From contig CAMFHE010000001.1 in the NCBI GenBank assembly GCA_945952045.1, forward strand, positions 1 to 64,000: a stretch of DNA of 64,000 bases, written 5' to 3'. Source of the stretch: an uncultured Rhizobium sp. Its GTDB lineage: Bacteria > Pseudomonadota > Alphaproteobacteria > Rhizobiales > Rhizobiaceae. The notes beneath the pieces were generated by a model. The model was not told where the DNA came from and did no database searches. It saw only the letters and a program-made list of their open reading frames with translations. The position numbers and the translations under genes are program-made. Positions 1 through 8,527 of the stretch are shown piece by piece (the stretch's first letter is position 1; each line of letters opens with the position of its first letter).

Positions 1-1
1 C

Positions 2-58
2 CAGGTCGCCGACTACGGCCTCGTCGCAGACCTCTTCGAAGCCCTGCCGGAATTGTAG
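2..58 (+). CDS. etfA: electron transfer flavoprotein alpha subunit, C-terminal end (partial)
   Basis: Only the last 18 codons are in the window, ending in TAG. They encode a tail containing ADYGLVADLFEALPEL, which matches the conserved C-terminus of EtfA, the FAD-binding subunit that passes electrons from acyl-CoA and other dehydrogenases to ETF-ubiquinone oxidoreductase. Because only the terminal helix is visible, the call rests on this short motif alone. The gene runs off the left edge in the same direction as the formaldehyde genes, and a hairpin overlapping its stop codon suggests transcription ends or is processed here. Confidence 0.65.
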   Translation, partial: QVADYGLVADLFEALPEL

Positions 59-81
59 AAGGCGCTTTGAGCGCCTTCTAC
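55..81 (+). terminator. hairpin at the end of etfA
   Basis: An 11-bp perfect inverted repeat (GTAGAAGGCGC and its complement) with a 5-base loop starts inside the etfA stop codon. No clear T-run follows, so it could be a weak terminator or an mRNA-end stabiliser. Confidence 0.5.
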
Positions 82-111
82 ACCTCTCGATTTTAAAGGA
101 AGGAATCCACC

Positions 112-1239
<1,128 letters not shown>

Positions 1240-1264
1240 TTGCCGCCGCCGGGCAATAGTGATC

Positions 1265-1288
1265 GGGCCGGGCATACCGCGCCGGCCC
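1265..1288 (+). other. intercistronic hairpin before gfa
   Basis: GGGCCGG and CCGGCCC form a perfect 7-bp stem with a 10-base loop between the dehydrogenase and the gfa ribosome-binding site. It may tune relative expression of the two genes. Function is inferred from position only. Confidence 0.4.
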
Positions 1289-1306
1289 ATGAAGGAGGAG
1301 AAGCCC

Positions 1307-1879
1307 ATGCCAAGCATTGCAATACATCCAGCCGTCGATTCCGGCTTCAAGGCGACGGATGCGTCGTTTGCCGGCGGCACGCTGGTCTGCGCCTGCGCCA
1401 GCAATCCGGTAAAGGTGAGGGTGAAGGGCGATATCGCCCATAATCACGCCTGCGGCTGCACCAAATGCTGGAAGCCGGAGGGCGCTGCCTTCTCGATCGT
1501 CGCTGTTGCCTCGAGCGACAATGTCGAGGTCGTCGAGCATGGCGAGAAGCTGGCCGTCGTCGATCCGGCGGCGCTGATCCAGCGTCATGCCTGCAAGGAA
1601 TGCGGCGTGCACATGTACGGTCCGGTCGAGCGCGACCATCCCTTCAACGGCCTGTCCTTCGTGCACCCCGAGCGGTTCGAGGAAAGCGGCTGGGCCAAGC
1701 CCGGCTTTGCGGCTTTCGTCTCGTCGATCATCGAAAGCGGCGTCGATCCGTCGAGCATGGACGGCGTGCGCGGCCGTCTTCAAGAGCTCGGCCTTGCGCC
1801 CTATGACTGCCTCAACCCGCCGCTGATGGACTACATCGCCACCTGGACCGCCAAGAAAAACGGCGTGCTGGCAGCCTGA
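1307..1879 (+). CDS. gfa: S-(hydroxymethyl)glutathione synthase
   Basis: Gfa accelerates condensation of formaldehyde with glutathione, feeding the preceding dehydrogenase. The 190-residue protein belongs to the GFA/CENP-V zinc fold: cysteine clusters CACASN (about residue 29), HACGCTKCW (about 48) and [12 protein letters not shown] (about 96) supply the zinc ligands, and the length is standard. The start at 1307 is chosen because GGAGGAG sits 6 bases upstream; in-frame starts further upstream lie within or before the hairpin. It is probably cotranscribed with the dehydrogenase 67 bases upstream and is followed by a strong terminator. Confidence 0.92.
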   Translation: MPSIAIHPAVDSGFKATDASFAGGTLVCACASNPVKVRVKGDIAHNHACGCTKCWKPEGAAFSIVAVASSDNVEVVEHGEKLAVVDPAALIQRHACKECGVHMYGPVERDHPFNGLSFVHPERFEESGWAKPGFAAFVSSIIESGVDPSSMDGVRGRLQELGLAPYDCLNPPLMDYIATWTAKKNGVLAA

Positions 1880-1890
1880 AGCATTTCCAG

Positions 1891-1928
1891 CCGGCGCGCT
1901 GACTTATCAGCGCGCCGGTTTTCTTTTG
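1891..1928 (+). terminator. rho-independent terminator of the formaldehyde operon
   Basis: A perfect 12-bp GC-rich stem (CCGGCGCGCTGA and its complement) with a 4-base loop is followed by TTTTCTTTT, a canonical intrinsic terminator. Confidence 0.9.
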
Positions 1929-1944
1929 TCGATTACAAATGGCT

Positions 1945-1964
1945 CCGCTTGTTCGAACAAGCGG
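1945..1964. repeat. 20-bp perfect palindrome
   Basis: CCGCTTG-TTCGAA-CAAGCGG is perfectly self-complementary. It lies between the gfa terminator and the 3' end of the leftward IclR gene. It may be the hairpin ending the IclR transcript or a protein-binding site; no T-run follows on the minus strand. Confidence 0.5.
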
Positions 1965-2071
1965 TTCGCCTCGACGCCGAGTCTGCGCGCAATCCCCTGA
2001 TCAAGGCTTGAGAAGCCGCAGTATAAAGTTCGCGGCAAAAACGACCCTCAACGAGATTGTCCAGCCCTCGA

Positions 2072-2785
2072 TCATGCTTCCCGCTGCAAATCTGTATTGA
2101 TGGCAACGGCGCCGGCAATCAGCTCGGGAAGCAGGACGTTCAGCTTATCCATGCGTGCAGCAGGCACTAGGATCGCAACGCTGGCAATGCAATTGCCGGC
2201 GCGGTCGAACAGGGGCGCGGCGACGCCGTGAACGCCCATTTGCAACTCGTCATGGGAAATTGCATATTTCAGGTTTCGGATCTCTTGCAGGCGGTCGCGC
2301 GCCGCTGCCGCGCCGGTGACGCGCCTGAGCAGCCTTGCAATCGTCTTTTCGTCCTGGAATGCCAGAAGCGCCCATCCGCTTGCGCCCTGATACAGCGGAT
2401 GGCGGGAGCCGGGCGTATGCTGGACGCGCACCAGATGCTGGCCACCCAGGCTCTGCTCGACGACCATCGCATCGTCCTTGTCGACGCAGTGAAGCACGAC
2501 CGTCTCACCGGTGCGTTCGGCCATCCTGTCCATATGTGATTTGGCAATCGACGAAATGTCCGTTTCAAGCTGACGCGCCAGTTCGATCACGGCGCTGCCG
2601 AGAACGAAGCCAGCCGGCGCGCGGCGTACATAGGCCCGTGTTTCCAGCGTTGTCAGCAACCGGTGCACGACCGTGCGGTTCATCTCGCACAGGCGAACGA
2701 CCTCGGCGACGGTGATCGGCCCGTGTTTCGCCACGGTTTCGAGCACCGTCAGCATCTGGTCGCCGGTCGATGAAATCTCGGCCAC
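2072..2785 (-). CDS. IclR-family transcriptional regulator
   Basis: This 237-residue regulator has an N-terminal winged helix-turn-helix (about residues 8-60, including VAEVVRLCEMNRTVVHRLL) and a C-terminal IclR effector domain (about 75-230, with GASGWALLAF and GVAAPLFDRAGNCIASVAI). Translation starts at GTG with AGGAG six bases upstream. It lies downstream of, and in the same direction as, the aldehyde dehydrogenase operon, separated by about 130 bases that contain two hairpins. The divergent promoter at 6.55-6.78 kb carries CCGATAATCG repeats resembling the palindromes bound by PcaR/PcaU-type IclR proteins, so this protein is the obvious candidate regulator. The effector, and whether it represses or activates, are unknown. 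Confidence 0.9.
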   Translation of the reverse strand: MAEISSTGDQMLTVLETVAKHGPITVAEVVRLCEMNRTVVHRLLTTLETRAYVRRAPAGFVLGSAVIELARQLETDISSIAKSHMDRMAERTGETVVLHCVDKDDAMVVEQSLGGQHLVRVQHTPGSRHPLYQGASGWALLAFQDEKTIARLLRRVTGAAAARDRLQEIRNLKYAISHDELQMGVHGVAAPLFDRAGNCIASVAILVPAARMDKLNVLLPELIAGAVAINTDLQREA

Positions 2786-2879
2786 ATCAGGCTCCTAAAC
2801 ATACGATATCATGCGTCTCGTCGGCCAATCAGCCGACGATTGAAGGGCAAGTTATGAGATAGCCAAAACATGCGGCAGG

Positions 2880-2911
2880 GGCAACCGACGCGTCTTGCGG
2901 CGCCGGTTGCC
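2880..2911 (-). terminator. hairpin downstream of aldehyde dehydrogenase
   Basis: GGCAACCG and CGGTTGCC form an 8-bp stem just past the aldehyde dehydrogenase stop. A second 7-bp stem-loop (2819-2838) follows before the IclR start. T-runs are weak, so readthrough into the IclR gene is possible. Confidence 0.4.
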
Positions 2912-2916
2912 GCCGC

Positions 2917-4389
2917 TCAGGCGACCATGGACACGGTTTTTTCAGCTGTATTGGCAAGAAGACCGGACAAGCCGAGCTCTTCGCCGAGACCGCTGGTTTT
3001 CACGCCGAGCCAGGGCAGTGCGGGATGCGGCGGTCCCCAGGCATTGATCCACACCGAGCCGGCGCGCAGGCTGCGGGCATAGTGATTGGCGGCCGCAAGA
3101 TCGCGCGTCCAGACGACCGAGGTCAGGCCGTAATTCGTATCGTTCGCCAGACGCAGCGCCTCCTCGTCATCCTCAAAGGGAATGATCGTCGCAACCGGCC
3201 CGAAAATCTCTTCCCGGGCAATCGTCATGTCGTTGCTGCCCAGGAAGATCGTCGGCTGGAAGAAGAAGCCCGGTTGCGCAAGCCGGGAGCCGCCTGCAAT
3301 CAGCTTCGCGCCTTCGTCAATGCCCTTTTCGACGTAACCTGTGACGCGCCGCATCTGCGCGGCATTGATCAACGTGCCCATTTGCGTATCCGGCGCGAAG
3401 GGATCGCCAACCCGGATGGCCCTGGCGGCCTCCACGAGGCGTTGCGTTACCTCGTTTGCCAGGGATCGATGCACGAACAAGCGACTGCCGCAGGCACAGG
3501 TCTGACCCTGATTGGCGAAGAAGGAAATCGCCGCGCCACCGATCGCCAAATCGAGATCGGCATCCTGGCGCATGATCTGTGGAGATTTCCCGCCGAGTTC
3601 GAGCGAAACTTTCTTGAAGGATTGCGAGGCGATGGCTGAAATTGTCCGACCCACTTCCGGGCTGCCGGTAAACGAGATCTTGTCGATGCCGGCATGACGG
3701 ACAAGCGCATCGCCTGCTATGCTTCCCGTGCCGGTCACCAGATTGATGACGCCGGGCGGGAAGCCCGCTTCTTCGGCCAGTTGAACCAGACGAATGGTGC
3801 TGAGCGATGCGTCTTCCGCCGGCTTGAGCACAACGGTATTGCCGGCCGCCAGCGCGGTTGCGAGCTTCCACGATGCGATCATCGTCGGTGCGTTCCAGGG
3901 CGTGATCGCCGCGATGACGCCGAGCGGTTGCCGCAAGGTGTAGGAATGCCGGGGTCGGCCGGCGAAATCGGGCAGGTTGAAGGTCTGGCCGACGATCTTG
4001 TCCGCCCAGCCGGCAAAATGGCGGAACGTGTCCGCGACAAGGGGAATCTCGAACGTATAGGGTTCGAAATAGGGGCGGCCGATGTCGATGGCTTCGAGAA
4101 ATGCGAGATTTTCCCGGTTCGCATCGACGAGATCGGCGAGCCGCCAGAGGAGTTTGCCCCGTTCCGCGCCGCTCAGCCTAGACCATGGCCCGCCATCGAC
4201 CTGGGCGCGCGCGGCGACAACGGCTGCGGCCACGTCGTTTGCCGTTGCGGCGCTCAGCGTTGCCAGTTGCTCTTCCGTGCTTGGATTGATGACGGCAATC
4301 GTGCCGCCATCTTCGGCGTTGCGCCATTCGCCATCGATATAGAGCGCGCCGAGCGGCAACGCCCGGGCCTTGTCGCTCGGCATATTCAT
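2917..4389 (-). CDS. aldehyde dehydrogenase (NAD(P)+), last gene of leftward catabolic operon
   Basis: A full-length 490-residue ALDH-superfamily enzyme that oxidises an aldehyde to the carboxylic acid. Visible motifs are PWNAP (about 164-168), FTGSPEVG (about 240-247), the general base E264 in LELGGKSP, and the catalytic cysteine C298 in NQGQTCACGSR. ATG is preceded by GAGG at 8 bases. It follows the MoaF-like gene by 9 bases. With an extradiol-dioxygenase-like VOC protein and an FAH-family hydrolase encoded nearby, a semialdehyde from ring cleavage is a plausible substrate, but sequence alone does not separate this from betaine- or amine-derived aldehydes. Confidence 0.92.
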   Translation of the reverse strand: MNMPSDKARALPLGALYIDGEWRNAEDGGTIAVINPSTEEQLATLSAATANDVAAAVVAARAQVDGGPWSRLSGAERGKLLWRLADLVDANRENLAFLEAIDIGRPYFEPYTFEIPLVADTFRHFAGWADKIVGQTFNLPDFAGRPRHSYTLRQPLGVIAAITPWNAPTMIASWKLATALAAGNTVVLKPAEDASLSTIRLVQLAEEAGFPPGVINLVTGTGSIAGDALVRHAGIDKISFTGSPEVGRTISAIASQSFKKVSLELGGKSPQIMRQDADLDLAIGGAAISFFANQGQTCACGSRLFVHRSLANEVTQRLVEAARAIRVGDPFAPDTQMGTLINAAQMRRVTGYVEKGIDEGAKLIAGGSRLAQPGFFFQPTIFLGSNDMTIAREEIFGPVATIIPFEDDEEALRLANDTNYGLTSVVWTRDLAAANHYARSLRAGSVWINAWGPPHPALPWLGVKTSGLGEELGLSGLLANTAEKTVSMVA

Positions 4390-4398
4390 GTGTCTACC

Positions 4399-5193
4399 TC
4401 AGATCAGGGAATGGTCGTACTGGGTTTCGTTCACAAGCCGGCCCGTCGCGCCGACGATGATCTGGCTGATGGTGCGCTTTTCAGGATCCCAGCCGACGAG
4501 ACGGCCAGCCGAACGCGGCTTGGCGTTCAGATCGATGACCAATGCGCCATTGAAGGGCGTGCCGCGATCGGACCAGCTGAACAGGTAGAGCTTTTCGGCG
4601 ATCTTGCGCACGGAGGTCGGCTCGACGGCGCCCATGCCGGCTTCCGGGCCGGTGATCCCGTGCCAGCAATAGAGTTCGGGCTCGATGTAAATATGCTCGA
4701 AGAAATGCGTCGGGCCGTAGGACCAGTGAATGCGCTTGCCCACCAGTTCCGTCGTGCGTTCGAAAGACTGCTCGATTTCGCCGCCGATCCCGGCCTCGGA
4801 AATGACGCTGCGTTCGGCAATCGTCGAGCTGCCGCCGACCATCACGGTATGTACGACAAGCGCGCGCTTGCGCGGCAGATCGAAGATGATGAGGTCGTTC
4901 GAATTGCTCTGCGGGTGATTGATCGTCGCGGCGAGCAGGCCGTTTTGAACCTCGATGGCTTCGTATTCGGCTTCGCCGATCGGATAGGCGATGTTTTCTG
5001 TCGGAGTCGACGTCCAGCGCACGGTCTTTTCCGCGAAGCTGTAGGAAACCGGCGGCCGGTCTGCGAAATGCAGCGTCTGCGTCGAGCCGACCAGCGTTTG
5101 CACTGCATCGGGACGCAGGGCGTCATGCCCCGGGAAAAGCTTGTCCGGCGTCACGGTATCGACGCGCTTGTAGTTCTCTGCGATTTGACTCAC
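4399..5193 (-). CDS. MoaF-like lipocalin-type protein
   Basis: A soluble protein of about 264 residues resembling MoaF (N- and C-terminal MoaF domains) of the Klebsiella/Arthrobacter monoamine (moa) regulon, not molybdopterin biosynthesis. The match is by general pattern: a central stretch THFFEHIYIEPELYCWHGI and a late SEKLYLFSW-like segment (AEKLYLFSW here) typical of the C-terminal domain. The family is thought to bind a small ligand in a beta-barrel, but no reaction is established. The start is GTG at 5193 with GAGG upstream; another GTG at 5205 overlaps the upstream stop but lacks a ribosome-binding site. Position between the decarboxylase-like and aldehyde dehydrogenase genes suggests a role in the same pathway. 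Confidence 0.6.
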   Translation of the reverse strand: MSQIAENYKRVDTVTPDKLFPGHDALRPDAVQTLVGSTQTLHFADRPPVSYSFAEKTVRWTSTPTENIAYPIGEAEYEAIEVQNGLLAATINHPQSNSNDLIIFDLPRKRALVVHTVMVGGSSTIAERSVISEAGIGGEIEQSFERTTELVGKRIHWSYGPTHFFEHIYIEPELYCWHGITGPEAGMGAVEPTSVRKIAEKLYLFSWSDRGTPFNGALVIDLNAKPRSAGRLVGWDPEKRTISQIIVGATGRLVNETQYDHSLI

Positions 5194-5201
5194 GGCTGAC
5201 C

Positions 5202-5603
5202 TCACTTGTCGCTGTTTGCGGATTGGGTGGCGTTCCATTCGTTGAGGACGTCCTGAGCGATGCGGAATGCTTCGACGCCTGCGGGAATCCCCGAATAGAT
5301 GGAAAGATGAATGAGGGCGTCGCGGATCTCGTCTTCCGTGACGCCGTTGCGCAATGCGCCCTTCAGATGCAGGGCAAGCTCGGCGCTTCGCCCGAGCGTG
5401 CCGATGATGACGATGTTGAGCAGGCTGCGATCCCGGCGGCTGAGCGCATCGCGCCCCCAGCTTGCGCCCCAGCAATATTCCGTGACGATGTCCTGGAAAT
5501 CCCGGCCGAAGTCGCCGGCCTTTTCATAGGCGCGCTCGACATACTCGGCGCCGACGACCTCGCGGCGGATATCCAAGCCTTTTTGGAAGCGATCCGAACT
5601 CAT
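5202..5603 (-). CDS. carboxymuconolactone decarboxylase (PcaC-like) family protein
   Basis: A 133-residue protein of the CMD/AhpD-like fold, close in length and pattern to 4-carboxymuconolactone decarboxylase: RRDRSLLNIVIIGTLGR, HLKGALRNG and HLSIYSGIPAGVEAFR. It lacks the CXXC of AhpD peroxidases, so it belongs with the decarboxylase-type members. PcaC converts gamma-carboxymuconolactone to beta-ketoadipate enol-lactone, but the other pca genes are absent here, so the substrate is probably different. The ATG overlaps the FAH-family stop codon by 4 bases (ATGA), indicating translational coupling. Confidence 0.85.
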   Translation of the reverse strand: MSSDRFQKGLDIRREVVGAEYVERAYEKAGDFGRDFQDIVTEYCWGASWGRDALSRRDRSLLNIVIIGTLGRSAELALHLKGALRNGVTEDEIRDALIHLSIYSGIPAGVEAFRIAQDVLNEWNATQSANSDK

Positions 5604-6535
5604 GACGCTGCCGCTCCCTCGTTGACGACCGGATTTGACAGGATGCCCAAGCCTTCGATTTCGACGGAAATGACGTCGCCCTCAGTCAGGAAGCGCGGCG
5701 GAGTGCGGGTGAAGCCGACGCCGGCCGGCGTGCCCATCGGGATGAGGTCGCCGACTTCCAGATCGATGAATTCGGAAATGTGTTCGATGATCGTCGGGAT
5801 ATCGAAGAGCATCTCGGATGTGTTGCCTGACTGGACGACTTCGCCGTTGAGCGTCGTGGTGATCTGCAGGGCATGTGGATCGGAAACCTCGTCGCGCAGC
5901 ACGAGGAAGGGGCCGAACGGGCCGGAATGGGCGAAGTTCTTGCCTGCCGTGTATTGCGTGACGCGGAACTGATAGTCGCGCACGGTCACATCGTTGAAGA
6001 TCGAATAGCCGGCGACATGCTCCATGGCGTTTTCGCGGCTGATATGCCGGCCCGGCTTGCCGATGACGATGGCAAGCTCGCCTTCCCAATCCAGCTGATG
6101 CGACACGCGCGGCACAACGACCCTGCCGCCCTGGGGCAAGAGGGTATTGGCGAAACGCGCGAAAATGATCGGGATTTCCGAGATCGGGCGCCCGGCTTCC
6201 TCTGCATGCTTGCCGTAGTTGCGGGCGACGCAGATGATCTTCGGCGGGCGCGGAACGGGTGGCAGCAACTCCGTTGTGTTCAAATCGAGAATGATCCGGG
6301 CATTGCGGGCCGAATCCTCGTCCATCGCCGCCACCTGATCGAGAAGCTGCCCGGTCATTTGCAGGGCCGTCTCTCCCGCTTCCAGAAACGCTATCGCGTC
6401 CCTGGTCCAATCGCCCTTTGCCAGCGCGTCAGGCTGAAAGGCGGCGGCGGCTCTTTGCAGATCGACGATCTGGTTGCCGCTGTTGATGCCGAGCCGGATG
6501 CCCTCCGGCGTCCTATAGGTTGCCAATCGTGTCAT
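5600..6535 (-). CDS. fumarylacetoacetate hydrolase (FAH) family protein, first gene of leftward operon
   Basis: A 311-residue FAH-superfamily enzyme. The fold acts on beta-dicarbonyl or 2-oxo-acid compounds (hydrolase, isomerase/decarboxylase or hydratase members) in late aromatic catabolism. Metal-binding acidic residues are visible in DWEGELAIVIGK and in the FNDVTVRDYQ region, and KIICVARNYGKHAEE plus PMGTPAGVGFTR are family signatures. The start at 6535 (MTRLATYRTPEG) is chosen from family alignment and a GGATGGAAA ribosome-binding site; the longer frame runs into the promoter and operators. It leads the operon FAH-CMD-MoaF-ALDH, and its promoter carries strong -35/-10 boxes overlapped downstream by operator-like repeats. 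Confidence 0.88.
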   Translation of the reverse strand: MTRLATYRTPEGIRLGINSGNQIVDLQRAAAAFQPDALAKGDWTRDAIAFLEAGETALQMTGQLLDQVAAMDEDSARNARIILDLNTTELLPPVPRPPKIICVARNYGKHAEEAGRPISEIPIIFARFANTLLPQGGRVVVPRVSHQLDWEGELAIVIGKPGRHISRENAMEHVAGYSIFNDVTVRDYQFRVTQYTAGKNFAHSGPFGPFLVLRDEVSDPHALQITTTLNGEVVQSGNTSEMLFDIPTIIEHISEFIDLEVGDLIPMGTPAGVGFTRTPPRFLTEGDVISVEIEGLGILSNPVVNEGAAAS

Positions 6536-6549
6536 TTTCCATCCATTTG

Positions 6550-6583
6550 TCCGATAATCGGATTTAATATAACCGATAATCGT
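6550..6583. promoter_or_regulatory. operator-like repeat pair A (IclR-type)
   Basis: The decamer CCGATAATCG occurs at 6551-6560 (inside the palindrome TCCGATAATCGGA) and exactly again at 6573-6582, a 22-bp spacing that puts both copies on one helix face. It resembles the TTCGATAATCG core bound by PcaR/PcaU-type IclR proteins. The pair lies just downstream of the leftward -10 box, a repressor-like position. Confidence 0.7.
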
Positions 6584-6584
6584 G

Positions 6585-6613
6585 ATTTTATGATGGGTAA
6601 ATGGCGGGGTCAA
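6585..6613 (-). promoter_or_regulatory. sigma-70-type promoter of the FAH operon
   Basis: On the minus strand TTGACC (6613-6608) and TAAAAT (6590-6585) are separated by exactly 17 bases, close to the housekeeping consensus. The first operator repeat begins 2 bases after the -10. Confidence 0.7.
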
Positions 6614-6720
6614 GGTAAAAAATTTTCCTGCCTACCGTGATGATTTTCGGTGTTATATTCGATTTAATAATTTGAAATTAAAGCGATAAGATCGAATTTT
6701 AACGCTCTCCATATCCGATC

Positions 6721-6749
6721 TTGACGCCTAGTTTTCCTTTCAATAAGTT
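6721..6749 (+). promoter_or_regulatory. putative promoter of the VOC-ABC operon
   Basis: TTGACG (6721-6726) and TAAGTT (6744-6749) are separated by 17 bases. The -10 is only moderate, but the operator-like pair B starts on top of it, so the arrangement mirrors the leftward promoter. Confidence 0.5.
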
Positions 6750-6780
6750 CGAATAACGGATTACATAAGTCCGATTATCG
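6748..6780. promoter_or_regulatory. operator-like repeat pair B (IclR-type)
   Basis: A degenerate copy TCGAATAACG at 6749-6758 and CCGATTATCG at 6771-6780 (reverse complement of CGATAATCGG) are again spaced by 22 bp. The second copy ends 3 bases before the ribosome-binding site of the VOC gene. Together with pair A this makes a symmetric divergent control region. Confidence 0.65.
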
Positions 6781-6795
6781 GTGAAAGGAAAGAAA

Positions 6796-7368
6796 ATGGC
6801 TTTGCGAGTGGGTCGGCTGGGGCATGTGGGGATAGCCGTTCGGGATATGGAGCGGTCGGTCAAGTTCTATACCGAGGTTCTGGGGATGCGGCTGACCGAG
6901 CAGTTCAGCTACGGTCTCGATGAAGTCGGGCATGGTGTGGCGGTTCTGGCGGGGTCGTTCGTCCGCAACGACACAACCCATCACTGCCTGTCGATCTTTA
7001 CGCTGCGCAACGCGGTCGAGCCGCCGGCCCAGCATTGTTTCGGCCTGCACCATATCGCTTTCGAAATGAATAGCTCAGAGGATCTGCTCGCTCTGTACAA
7101 GCGTTTCGAGGAGCGCGATATCCAGATCGTCAATGCCCGCACGGGCGGCCCCGGCAACCAGCCGCGCTTCTATGGGCGCGACCCCGACGGCAATCTCCTG
7201 GAGTTCTACTGGAGCATCGACCAGATCGGCTGGGACGGCATCGCCAGGCCTTATCCGCCGATCGAGGAAATCGAGCTCGAAAAGTTCGACTTCCACGGTT
7301 TTGAGGAAAATCGCGAGCGCATGGCTTCGGAAGCGCGCAATGGGCGCGCCGGTTCCTCCCCCGATTGA
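6796..7368 (+). CDS. VOC-superfamily protein (extradiol-dioxygenase/glyoxalase-like)
   Basis: A 190-residue vicinal-oxygen-chelate protein. Metal-ligand positions of type I extradiol dioxygenases are visible: H10 in LGHVGIAV, a histidine in GLHHIAFEM, and the glutamate in FYGRDPDGNLLEFYW. One VOC module pair fits the length, followed by a charged tail. The start is ATG 6796, with AAAGGAAAG upstream; a GTG at 6781 falls against the operator. Family members cleave catechols or act as lyases or isomerases; the nearby FAH, CMD-like and aldehyde dehydrogenase genes favour a catabolic dioxygenase. It is the first gene of the transporter operon. Confidence 0.82.
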   Translation: MALRVGRLGHVGIAVRDMERSVKFYTEVLGMRLTEQFSYGLDEVGHGVAVLAGSFVRNDTTHHCLSIFTLRNAVEPPAQHCFGLHHIAFEMNSSEDLLALYKRFEERDIQIVNARTGGPGNQPRFYGRDPDGNLLEFYWSIDQIGWDGIARPYPPIEEIELEKFDFHGFEENRERMASEARNGRAGSSPD

Positions 7369-7395
7369 TCGGCTGGTCTCACGAAGGCAATTCTG

Positions 7396-8484
7396 ATGTC
7401 GAATACAAACTCGCCGATCGTTCGTTTCCGTGGCGTCTCCAAGGCCTATGGTGGGTTCGTGGCCATTCCAAGTCTCGACCTCGACATCGCACGCGGCGAG
7501 TTCCTGACCTTGCTCGGGCCTTCCGGCTCGGGCAAGACCACGACGCTGATGCTGCTGACCGGCTTCGAAATGGCCAGCGGCGGCGTCATCGAGCTGGATG
7601 GCGGCCGGATCGAAACCTGTCCGGCCCATAAGCGCGATATCGGCGTGGTTTTCCAGAACTACGCGCTGTTTCCGCATATGAGCGTCGCCGAGAATATCGC
7701 CTTTCCGCTGCGGGTTCGCGGCCTCAGCCGGGCGACGGTCGAGGCCGAGGTGCAGCGGGCGCTTGCCATGGTGCATCTGGCAGACAAGGGCGGCCGGCGG
7801 CCGGGCCAGCTTTCGGGCGGCCAACAGCAGCGCATTGCTCTGGCGAGAGCGCTGGTCTTCAAGCCGCGGCTGATCGTTCTCGACGAACCCCTGGGCGCGC
7901 TCGACAAGAACCTGCGCGAGCAGATGCAGGACGAGTTGAAGGCACTCCACCGCCAGCTCGGCATCACCATGGTTTTCGTCACCCACGATCAATCGGAAGC
8001 GCTGACGCTGTCCGACCGGGTGGCGGTCTTCAATCACGGGCGTATCGAGCAACTCGCGACGCCCGGTGATCTCTATCGGCGTCCGGCCAGCGCCTTCGTC
8101 GCCGAATTCATCGGCGAAAACAACCTCGTCTCCGGCGTTGTCGAGCAGGTGGCGATGGATAGCGTCGCCGTTCGCGCTGACAGTGGCGGCTTGCTGCATG
8201 GGGTTGCGTCCGGATCGTTGCAGGCAGGGGAGGCGGTGGTCGTTGCCGTTCGGCCGGAACAGCTCGAACTCGCTGGCGCAAACGATCCGGGAAGCCTTTC
8301 GGGGCGGGTCGCGCAGGTCACCTACTACGGCGATAGCTACCGGGTGGATATCGATGCCGAGGGAATCGGCCGTCTCAAGGTCAAGCTCACCGGCTCCGAT
8401 GACAAAGCCGTTCCGGAGGTTGGCGCGGCCGTTGGAATTTGCATGGCAGGGAACGTCTGCCGGGTCCTGCCGAAAAACAAATGA
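7396..8484 (+). CDS. ABC transporter ATP-binding protein (PotA/spermidine-putrescine type)
   Basis: A 362-residue nucleotide-binding subunit. Walker A is GPSGSGKTT at residues 41-49, the Q-loop follows at VVFQNYALFPHM, the signature is LSGGQQQR, Walker B runs into LDEPLGALD, and the H-loop is in THDQSEA. The C-terminal ~110 residues form a TOBE domain, as in PotA/FbpC/UgpC importers. It powers the two permeases encoded downstream. The order ATPase, binding protein, permease, permease is common for rhizobial polyamine-type systems. The solute is unknown and, given the linked enzymes, may be the catabolic substrate rather than a polyamine. Confidence 0.93.
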   Translation: MSNTNSPIVRFRGVSKAYGGFVAIPSLDLDIARGEFLTLLGPSGSGKTTTLMLLTGFEMASGGVIELDGGRIETCPAHKRDIGVVFQNYALFPHMSVAENIAFPLRVRGLSRATVEAEVQRALAMVHLADKGGRRPGQLSGGQQQRIALARALVFKPRLIVLDEPLGALDKNLREQMQDELKALHRQLGITMVFVTHDQSEALTLSDRVAVFNHGRIEQLATPGDLYRRPASAFVAEFIGENNLVSGVVEQVAMDSVAVRADSGGLLHGVASGSLQAGEAVVVAVRPEQLELAGANDPGSLSGRVAQVTYYGDSYRVDIDAEGIGRLKVKLTGSDDKAVPEVGAAVGICMAGNVCRVLPKNK

Positions 8485-8527
8485 AAATGGGGAACTTGAA
8501 AGCGCTTTGCGCGAAGGGAGAATTGCA

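Noticed and set aside
55..81. Hairpin as evidence of full transcription termination before frmA
   Set aside because: There is no T-run; kept only as a hairpin with moderate confidence.
1933..2118. 61-codon leftward frame next to the IclR gene
   Set aside because: It overlaps the IclR 3' end and the 20-bp palindrome, has no start context and no recognisable sequence.
4399..5193. Molybdenum cofactor biosynthesis gene
   Set aside because: The moaF name comes from monoamine regulation in Klebsiella; no molybdopterin genes are nearby.
8066..8527. N-terminal extension of the binding-protein frame by about 154 residues
   Set aside because: It lies inside the ATPase gene in another frame; the signal peptide and AAGGGAG place the start at 8528.
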